Below, piece by piece: positions 35,284-42,307 of a DNA stretch of 42,307 bases. Source of the stretch: an uncultured Caryophanales bacterium (GTDB lineage: Bacteria > Bacillota_I > Bacilli_A > RF39 > UBA660). Under the pieces are notes generated by a model that ran no database searches, was not told the DNA's origin, and saw nothing but the letters and a program-made list of their open reading frames with translations. The stretch lies in NCBI GenBank assembly GCA_947306705.1, contig CAMZHD010000004.1, forward strand, positions 1 through 42,307. Direction: 5' to 3'. The position numbers and the translations under genes are program-made. Position 1 is the stretch's first letter, and the number at the start of each line of letters is the position of its first letter.

Positions 35284-36228
35284 CCCCTTAAAAAAGATCA
35301 TTCCAATGATAAGACAAATTTCAGTTAGAATTTTTGAAACAATGACTCCTGGTATTAGAAAGTGAAAACCAAACAGTAGAACTGTTGATAAAACAATTTT
35401 ACCAAGAGATTTTAATATGGAATGACTCTTTTTCCAAAAATAATATAGTAAACAACAGATAATCCCAGATAGTATATTGGATACTAAATAGGATACTCCT
35501 AGTAATAACAAACAATATAAAATAATATTTAAAAAGAAACAGAAAATAGAACTGGCAGAATACTTACATATTTCTTTATAAATTTTAAAAGAATCTTTAA
35601 TAGGATGAAAATGAGAAGAAGAATTATTATCAATATAAATCGTTTCAATCGGTATTTCATGAATCGTAATACCTTCTCCTGCACATCTCAATAACATTTG
35701 TATTTCATATTCATAACGTTCTCCAGGTATTTCAATCATACGATCTATTAAATGATTCGAAAAAGAACGAAGACCTGTTTGCGTATCAAATACACGAGTT
35801 CCTGTTGCGAGTGCGAATACTCCTCTTGTGATAGTATTACCTAATTGACTACGAAGAGGAACATCTTTATCAAATCCACGACTACCAAGAACTAATTCTT
35901 CTAAATGATCTTGATTATAAGCAAATAACTTTTTTGCATCTTCAATTTGATGTTGTCCATCACAATCCATTGTCACAACTACATAGTCTTCTGGAATCAT
36001 ATTCTTGATATAAGAAAATCCAGTCTTCAAAGCACAACCTTTTCCTCGATTCACTTCATGGGTAAGAACAATACAATCCTTAGAAATGCTTTCAAAGATT
36101 CTTTTAGATTCCACACTACTACCATCATTTACCACAATAATATCAAAGTTTTCTTCTTTTAATTGATGAATTAATTTTTCCAGTTTAACATCTGGTTGAT
36201 AAGCAGGTATTAATACAATGTTTTTCAT
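35272..36228 (-). CDS. Family 2 glycosyltransferase with a C-terminal GtrA-like multi-TM domain
   Basis: VLIPAYQPDVKLEKLI; DIIVVNDGSS; VVVTMDCDGQHQIEDA; several C-terminal TM segments. Confidence 0.92.
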   Translation of the reverse strand: MKNIVLIPAYQPDVKLEKLIHQLKEENFDIIVVNDGSSVESKRIFESISKDCIVLTHEVNRGKGCALKTGFSYIKNMIPEDYVVVTMDCDGQHQIEDAKKLFAYNQDHLEELVLGSRGFDKDVPLRSQLGNTITRGVFALATGTRVFDTQTGLRSFSNHLIDRMIEIPGERYEYEIQMLLRCAGEGITIHEIPIETIYIDNNSSSHFHPIKDSFKIYKEICKYSASSIFCFFLNIILYCLLLLGVSYLVSNILSGIICCLLYYFWKKSHSILKSLGKIVLSTVLLFGFHFLIPGVIVSKILTEICLIIGMIFFKGSKT

Positions 36229-36250
36229 AGGATTCTCTCCACTCTTTCAA

Positions 36251-36270
36251 GAAAAAAAGATTCATTAAAT
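36251..36270 (-). terminator. Terminator downstream of the sortase gene
   Basis: AAAGATTTAATGAATCTTTTTTT on the minus strand. Confidence 0.7.
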
Positions 36271-36275
36271 CTTTT

Positions 36276-37295
36276 TTAATAGGTACTAGCTGAAATCAAT
36301 TTAGCATGAACAACTTTTCTACCTTTATTATCATCTGTACAAGTAGATAATGTAATAATCTTATCAGAAATCGTAACAGTATTATCAACTTCAATAATAT
36401 TTCTACCAGCAATTGTATTTAAGAATTGTTGATACTCATCTAAATTATAAAAACTAGTTTGAATATAATAGATTTCAGGATCTATATAATAAGCAGAAAA
36501 TACTTGATACGTAAAGATTTGTCTATCTGCTGTTAAAACACGGATTTTGATATCACTTTGTTTATTTTTAAATAACTTATCAATACTTCCAAAAGAAGTC
36601 TTATTCAATAAATTATGTCCATAGAATACCGTATTAGAATCTTGCATATTAGAAGAATTACGATAATCCATAAAAGTCCATCCGTTCACAGAATAAGAAT
36701 AATCATAAGAATGATTTAAATAATAATCATTATTGTCTGTTTGAACAATTGGATAATTTATGTTAGTACCTTCTACCATGATCCACGCAACTGTATCTGC
36801 ATTTTTATTTCTTAAATCTTCAAAATTAATATCTCCTAAAGAATACTTTCCATAGATACGATATAGATTCATTTCTTTACTAAATAAAATATTCTCTTCT
36901 GATGCGGATGCCATATCACTAGAAGCAGGTGTAGTATCAGATGATATAACAGGTACCTCTTCAAAACGAAATTGTGTAGTATCAACAGGAGCTACATAGA
37001 ATGTATCAAATAAGTATAATCCTGCAAGAAACCAAACAATAACCATAACAATATGAGATGGTTGTTCTTGACGTACTTGAAAATAATGAATAACTTTATC
37101 CAAAGAAGAAATGGGAAGCAATTTCTTCATCCATTCAAAAATCTTTTTGAAATAAAAATAAAATCCCCTAGATAAAAATAAAGATAGTGCTTGAAATCCC
37201 CTTACAAACCAGCATACTATCTTATAAGGAATGAAGAGTATGAACTTAAAAACAGTAAAAATGTATAATCCAATAAATTGAAATACTTTTTTCAT
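36276..37295 (-). CDS. Class B-like sortase with an extended N-terminal membrane region
   Basis: DTVAWIMVEGTNINYPIVQTDNNDYYLNHSYD; FYGHNLLNKTSFGSIDKL; IITLSTCTDDNKGRKVVHAKLI (TLxTC). Confidence 0.9.
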   Translation of the reverse strand: MKKVFQFIGLYIFTVFKFILFIPYKIVCWFVRGFQALSLFLSRGFYFYFKKIFEWMKKLLPISSLDKVIHYFQVRQEQPSHIVMVIVWFLAGLYLFDTFYVAPVDTTQFRFEEVPVISSDTTPASSDMASASEENILFSKEMNLYRIYGKYSLGDINFEDLRNKNADTVAWIMVEGTNINYPIVQTDNNDYYLNHSYDYSYSVNGWTFMDYRNSSNMQDSNTVFYGHNLLNKTSFGSIDKLFKNKQSDIKIRVLTADRQIFTYQVFSAYYIDPEIYYIQTSFYNLDEYQQFLNTIAGRNIIEVDNTVTISDKIITLSTCTDDNKGRKVVHAKLISASTY

Positions 37296-37296
37296 A

Positions 37297-37635
37297 CTAC
37301 ATCTCATCTATGACGGCAATGATATAAGGGGTATCATAGTCATATTCTTCTTCTTTTTGTTCTTGAGAAACAACTGGCATCTCCCCAGTAGGCTCGATAA
37401 CCATTGTATATTGCTTTTGAATTTCATTTTCCGCATCCACAACAGGTAATGGCATTAAAACAGGTTCTTCATATTGAACTTGTTGTTGTACACGAGAAAC
37501 AACTTTTGGCGTAGAAACCATAGATACTTTAGAAGTACGTTGTGCACGTAAACCTTTTTTCTCTATAATAGTCACAATAATACCCGTGATAATAGAAACA
37601 GTAATTAAGATGGTCAAATACAAGTATATTATCAT
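37297..37635 (-). CDS. Small bitopic membrane protein coupled to the sortase gene
   Basis: TM MIIYLYLTILITVSIITGIIVTII; the sortase ATG follows its stop (TAG-T-ATG). Confidence 0.65.
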   Translation of the reverse strand: MIIYLYLTILITVSIITGIIVTIIEKKGLRAQRTSKVSMVSTPKVVSRVQQQVQYEEPVLMPLPVVDAENEIQKQYTMVIEPTGEMPVVSQEQKEEEYDYDTPYIIAVIDEM

Positions 37636-37770
37636 AACTATTCTCCTTTCTACCCATAATAGTATCTATTATAATTATAAAATAAGAATTCTATTTTTCA
37701 ATTATTTTACGTAAAAAGAAGTGTAAATCATTGTAAAATAAGATGTAAAAAGAATAATAGTTGACAAAAT

Positions 37771-37800
37771 AAAAAAGTAATCCAAAGATTACTTTTTATT
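37771..37800 (-). terminator. Terminator downstream of the 228-aa gene
   Basis: AAAAAGTAATCTTTGGATTACTTTTTTATTTTG on the minus strand. Confidence 0.75.
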
Positions 37801-38463
37801 ACAAAGTGAAGAATAATCACTAAATTCATTCAATTTCTTAATAGACTTCAATTCTGGTTCAGAGAACTTTCCATCTTGATAACGTATTACATATGTCATT
37901 GATGCATCACGATCTTGAAACTCTTGATATAAATTACAAGCATCAATCTCTACAAATGCTTCATTAGGCATATCTACAAAAGTATTCTTTTGAAAGAATC
38001 TTGAAACTTCTACCGTCATTTCATTTTCTTTAGAATCAACCTTTTTAACATACCAGAAATCATCTTCTCCAAAATGAATCTCTTCTGATGAAAAATTACC
38101 CATTTGATATTGCATTAATCGAATATTACCATTTTCATCTTTTACAGGAAATAACAAACTATCTTCGTATGTATAAATAGCATCTCCGATATAAGGTTTA
38201 TCAGCAGAGGCAAAAATTACATAATCATTATAAGTAATCTCATAAGAAGAATCTCCATTCTTTTTAACAGTTAATTCATTATCATTAAATTCAAATGACT
38301 TATTACATGCTTTTTTCACACATTTTTCTAAATTCAAAACATTGTATTTTTCATTCAAAACAACCGTTTGATTCTTAACAACAATTTTAGTAACTAATAT
38401 AGATGCTAAAATCAAAATCAATATACACAATACGATAATAATAATATCTTTTTTCTTTTCCAT
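37789..38463 (-). CDS. Single-TM extracytoplasmic protein, tandem paralog 2
   Basis: KCVKKACNKSFEFNDNELTV...PYIGDAIYTYEDSLLF...C...SLCNKK parallels the adjacent 229-aa protein. Confidence 0.75.
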   Translation of the reverse strand: MEKKKDIIIIVLCILILILASILVTKIVVKNQTVVLNEKYNVLNLEKCVKKACNKSFEFNDNELTVKKNGDSSYEITYNDYVIFASADKPYIGDAIYTYEDSLLFPVKDENGNIRLMQYQMGNFSSEEIHFGEDDFWYVKKVDSKENEMTVEVSRFFQKNTFVDMPNEAFVEIDACNLYQEFQDRDASMTYVIRYQDGKFSEPELKSIKKLNEFSDYSSLCNKK

Positions 38464-38476
38464 ATTGTCCTCCATA

Positions 38477-39157
38477 CTAATTACATAAATTTCTATATTC
38501 TTTATATTCTTTTAATGGAAGTGTTTCTGTATTAACAGCTTTACTAAACTTTCCATCTTTATAAGTAATTTCAAATGCTTTATAAGCATCATAATCTGCG
38601 TATTTTTGGAAGTTTTCACAAGTAGTAATTGGAAGCATATTATGAGCAGCTGCATCTACAAAATCCGTATCATTTAAGAAACGATCGGTTTTAATCGTAA
38701 TTTTATTATCATTTACTTCTACACTTTTATAAATCCAGTCTGGATCTTCTTTCAATAAAGTAAACTTTTGAAAATTTAAGTCATCAGGATCATATACTAC
38801 ATCATAAAAGTTTTCTGGATCACTATACACAAGATAAACAAGTTTATTATCAAATGTATAGATTTTATCTCCTAAATAAGGATATTCAGAAGAAGCTTGA
38901 ATGACTTTTTTATTATAACGAATTTGATAGTTTAATGACTCATCTACTACAATGGATATTTTATTATTATTGAAAGTAAATGTTTCATTACAAGTTTGAT
39001 GACTACATTTAGAAATATCAATTGTATTAAATTGTTTATATTGGTCGGATTTTGTATCCATTGATTGATCTTTATCAATGGATACAACTCCTATCGCAAC
39101 GCTTAAAGCAGCTAGTATAATCACTAATACTATAATAATAATATTCTTTTTATTCAT
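38477..39157 (-). CDS. Single-TM extracytoplasmic protein, tandem paralog 1
   Basis: KCSHQTCNETFTFNNNKISI...PYLGDKIYTFDNKLVY...C...NLCN. Confidence 0.75.
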   Translation of the reverse strand: MNKKNIIIIVLVIILAALSVAIGVVSIDKDQSMDTKSDQYKQFNTIDISKCSHQTCNETFTFNNNKISIVVDESLNYQIRYNKKVIQASSEYPYLGDKIYTFDNKLVYLVYSDPENFYDVVYDPDDLNFQKFTLLKEDPDWIYKSVEVNDNKITIKTDRFLNDTDFVDAAAHNMLPITTCENFQKYADYDAYKAFEITYKDGKFSKAVNTETLPLKEYKEYRNLCN

Positions 39158-39166
39158 ATATATCAC

Positions 39167-42139
39167 CTACTTTAATACGACTCCAAAGTCACTTGTGTTA
39201 AAGACTCTGATCCAATATCCGTCTTGAGTATGAACAGAAGCATTTGATTGATAGATTCTAAATCCAGAAAGAGTATATCCAGAGTTTAACATAAATACTG
39301 TAAAGGTATCCGGATAGAATCCTTGTCCTTCAGAACCTCCAGAATATAAGTTAATCGCAGTAGATTCTCCATAGACAGACATTGCTCCCAATAATACTAA
39401 TGGTTTTACATAACCATTGTTTACCATTTGTTCCAATGTATAGAAGGAACCATTAATCTTAAATTTAAGTCCAGATACTGTAATGTTAGAAGATCCTCCA
39501 CCATTACGAACTTGGAAGTAAATTGTTTTTTCTCCACTAATACCAGTAAACGTATAGTCGTGGGTTCCACTACTGACAGAATTATCAGAACCATTAATAA
39601 CAGGACTAATATATTTTCCAGCAAGAGGACCAATATTACATCTTTGATCTGTGAAGTCCCTCTTACCATCTAATGAAAGAATATATCTTTCCAATCCATA
39701 ATTATTTAATACATCATTTCCGCCTGTACAGTAACCACGATTACCTTCACTAAACCAGTCATCAAATCCCCAGTTTCCAGAAGAATGAGCATTTCCTGAA
39801 TATCCATAACCTCTAAAATAACCCCAGAACCATTTAACATTCTTGTAACATGATCCTCCAGATACAACAGCTATTCTATTTTTATATCCAGCACCAGAAG
39901 TATTATAGTTTGTACTATATCCATAATTCCATTTACATGCAGCAGAAGATGTCTGCGCAGCTGCGGTTGTTGATTGACAGTTAGGACAATTTGTACAGTC
40001 AGATCTTTGTTTTCCTTTTGTTGCTGAACGGTAAGATCCTTTTGGACAAGCAGTCTTATTATTTCCACCAGTACAGTAGTATCCTGGAGGACAATCAATA
40101 CATTTTCCTCCACTTTCATAAGTACCTGCGGCACATTGTTTCCATTGAGCATAATAAGTAACAGTTCCACTAGAAACAGCATTTTTAATACTTGCACCTT
40201 CTGCTAAAGCATTACCTGAATTTTCTTTCTTCCATCCAGTAAATCCATGTCCTGTTTTAGCAAATCCATTACTTGCTAACGCACAATCTTTATCAATGGT
40301 ACATACATGAGAAGCTACAGATCCACTCGTAGAAGTATTTCCATTATAAGCAACTGTAAAGGTATTAGGTTTCCAGTTAACTTTAACAGTGACCGTACAA
40401 TCTTTTGTAGAATAATCACAAATTTTACTTGGATCAACACTAGTTGAAGATTGACTGAACTTACTATTAGCAGTCTTACATCCACTAACGCAAATCCACT
40501 CTTCTCCACTAATTCCAATATATCCTTCTTTTGTGATATTTAAATATTTCGTATTATTATAATTTGTCAAATCCATCGTAGTAGCATTGAAATCTACTCC
40601 TTTGGTTAAAATCTTATTATTCTTTAGAACAATACTATTAGAATCAGTTGTCCAAGAATAAACAGTTCCTTCATCTGAAGTTGTAGATGGAGTTAATACA
40701 CCACCATCAGCAACCTTGAATTGGAAGATTACTTGATTTGGTCTCCAGATTGCATAAACCGTTAAATCTTTATCAACTTTTGTATCTTTAGTAACTTTTG
40801 TACCCGTTCCATCTTTCTTCGTATTCCATTCAACGAATGTATAATTTGTTCTTGTTGTCGTACATAAAGTTCCCCAAGTTCTTTCTTCTTCCCATGTATT
40901 GAAAGTAAATGATTTACTACCAGGATCACAAGCAACTCCACCATTTACATCATAAGTAAGTGTATACTTTTGAGCAACTCTATAGTCAAATGCTTTTGTA
41001 CGATAGTTTCCAGCTTGGTCAGCTACTGTTACATATACTTTATGTTCTGAAGCATCATACTTCGTACTAATTTTCTTTTCTAATACTTTATCTTTATCAT
41101 ATTTCTCATAATCTCCACCGATTTTCTTAAGATCCGTTAGTTTCTTAGAACAAGTATCTTCATCATAAGAAATACACATTTTTAATTTATCAGCAGGTGT
41201 ATAATGTTCATCTGTTACCGCTAATTTAAGTTTTGGATACCAACTATTATAATTAGATACTGAAGAGATAACAGTCGAATCATTAAATACTGGTTTTTCA
41301 TTATCTAACGTATATGGTCCAAGGTAAACATAGGCATCTGTTCCTTCTTTTGCCCAGTTTTTAGATGCAATATCTTGTAATCTATCTACTCTTAAAACTA
41401 AGTAATATTTGCCTGTAAGATTACTTGGTGTACTAATTTGTTTTGAAGCAGCTTGAATAGTCTCCCCTGCTTCAATTTTCTTAGATTGAACCGTTGCAGA
41501 TTCTATACGAAAATTCAATGTGTTCCAACCCTCTACTACATCAGGAGTCTTAGTGGCACTAAATCCATATTGAATAATAGGTCCCATATTAATACCAGTA
41601 CTACTAGAAATAATAACCTTCATAGCTCTTTCCTTATAAGCAAGAGAATTAGGATTTGTAATATCCGTAGTGAAAGACATAATAACTTCTGCATCAATAG
41701 AACAAGTATCACTAGAAACAACACCATTTTTTGGATACTTAATAGAAACATTTACGTTCCCCTTAGAATCTTTCTTTCCACATCCGATACTGGAAGCATA
41801 TCCATATTTATCTCCTAGTTTAACAACCCTAACATAAGTGTCTTCTGACTCACAACTGACATTATCCACATCAATGTCTTGAATTAAATTTTTCTCTTTT
41901 AATTCATCATAATGAATCAATACACATCCAGACTTTTCATGTCCAAATAAATCCTCTTCATAAGAGTCAACATACAACTTGGCAGCAAAACGAATACTGT
42001 CCATGTAAGTCGTATATTTTTTGTTTTCATTTCCCTGTTGAATATTTCGAACAAGTGGAATACTAATTGCTGTAACAATACCAAGAATGACAATAACAAC
42101 TAATAATTCCGTCAACGTAAAACCCTTACGGTTCTTCAT
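39167..42139 (-). CDS. Giant prepilin-type protein (990 aa) with Listeria-Bacteroides repeats, a GCC2-like Cys-rich repeat and a Gly-rich C-terminal domain
   Basis: MKNRKGFTLTELLVVIVILGIVTAISIPLVRNIQQ; YTLTYDVNGGVACDPGSKSF...WNTKKDGTGTKVT...VYAIW; CPPGYYCTGGNNKTACPKGSYRSATKGKQRSDCTNCPNC. Confidence 0.87.
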   Translation of the reverse strand: MKNRKGFTLTELLVVIVILGIVTAISIPLVRNIQQGNENKKYTTYMDSIRFAAKLYVDSYEEDLFGHEKSGCVLIHYDELKEKNLIQDIDVDNVSCESEDTYVRVVKLGDKYGYASSIGCGKKDSKGNVNVSIKYPKNGVVSSDTCSIDAEVIMSFTTDITNPNSLAYKERAMKVIISSSTGINMGPIIQYGFSATKTPDVVEGWNTLNFRIESATVQSKKIEAGETIQAASKQISTPSNLTGKYYLVLRVDRLQDIASKNWAKEGTDAYVYLGPYTLDNEKPVFNDSTVISSVSNYNSWYPKLKLAVTDEHYTPADKLKMCISYDEDTCSKKLTDLKKIGGDYEKYDKDKVLEKKISTKYDASEHKVYVTVADQAGNYRTKAFDYRVAQKYTLTYDVNGGVACDPGSKSFTFNTWEEERTWGTLCTTTRTNYTFVEWNTKKDGTGTKVTKDTKVDKDLTVYAIWRPNQVIFQFKVADGGVLTPSTTSDEGTVYSWTTDSNSIVLKNNKILTKGVDFNATTMDLTNYNNTKYLNITKEGYIGISGEEWICVSGCKTANSKFSQSSTSVDPSKICDYSTKDCTVTVKVNWKPNTFTVAYNGNTSTSGSVASHVCTIDKDCALASNGFAKTGHGFTGWKKENSGNALAEGASIKNAVSSGTVTYYAQWKQCAAGTYESGGKCIDCPPGYYCTGGNNKTACPKGSYRSATKGKQRSDCTNCPNCQSTTAAAQTSSAACKWNYGYSTNYNTSGAGYKNRIAVVSGGSCYKNVKWFWGYFRGYGYSGNAHSSGNWGFDDWFSEGNRGYCTGGNDVLNNYGLERYILSLDGKRDFTDQRCNIGPLAGKYISPVINGSDNSVSSGTHDYTFTGISGEKTIYFQVRNGGGSSNITVSGLKFKINGSFYTLEQMVNNGYVKPLVLLGAMSVYGESTAINLYSGGSEGQGFYPDTFTVFMLNSGYTLSGFRIYQSNASVHTQDGYWIRVFNTSDFGVVLK

Positions 42140-42217
42140 AGAATCACCTCTATTATGATTATATCAATGAATATGATTATAATCAAACCATAATAATAGA
42201 GAAATACACTGTTTACA

Positions 42218-42243
42218 CAAAAAAAACAATCTTTCGATTGTTT
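42218..42243 (-). terminator. Terminator downstream of tRNA-Pro
   Basis: AACAATCGAAAGATTGTTTTTTTT on the minus strand. Confidence 0.75.
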
Positions 42244-42252
42244 ATTATTAAA

Positions 42253-42307
42253 TGGTCGGGAAGACAGGATTTGAACCTGCAACCCCTTGGTCCCAAACCA
42301 AGTGCTC
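42253..42307 (-). tRNA. tRNA-Pro(UGG), 3' part (truncated by the window edge)
   Basis: Minus strand: CTTGG-TTTGGGA-CCAAG anticodon arm, GGTTCAAATCC T-arm, encoded CCA. Confidence 0.9.

Noticed and set aside
37636-37790. AT-rich intergenic region with several TTTACA-like repeats
   Set aside because: Repeats are short and degenerate; indistinguishable from AT-rich promoter DNA without comparative data.
1-42307. Possible UGA-to-Trp recoding (Mollicutes-like AT richness)
   Set aside because: Trp is encoded by TGG in conserved proteins, and at least one ORF (receiver, stop at 34113) ends cleanly at TGA overlapping the next gene start, consistent with the standard code.

Overview
Low-GC Gram-positive-type chromosomal window, probably an uncultured gut Bacilli/RF39-like Firmicute (the taxon is an inference). 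Almost all genes are on the minus strand; only a metallophosphoesterase and proS are on the plus strand. Housekeeping content: pheS (partial, with a Phe T-box leader), frr, infC-rpmI-rplT-rpsB-tsf in one block with an L20-type leader, glyS behind a very compact Gly T-box, proS, a cyclophilin, an FAD-dependent oxidoreductase, and a tRNA-Pro(UGG) at the right edge. The rest is rich in surface and secreted proteins: (i) a papain-like protease carrying Listeria-Bacteroides repeats and a C-terminal dockerin, translationally coupled to a membrane-anchored beta-sandwich protein; (ii) a tandem pair of DUF11-like anchored proteins ending in a conserved LNPxTFRN + TM + basic tail, with a class-B-like sortase elsewhere in the window; (iii) a SipW/TasA-like locus (ER-type signal peptidase with a multi-TM N-terminal extension, a DUF5305-like bitopic protein, and three or four TasA/camelysin-like substrates, some fused to Cys-rich or other C-terminal domains); (iv) two giant proteins with type IV prepilin N-termini and Cys-rich ectodomains. 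No CRISPR array, transposon, phage gene or rRNA was recognised. All calls come from reading the sequence and translated ORFs; no database search was run.
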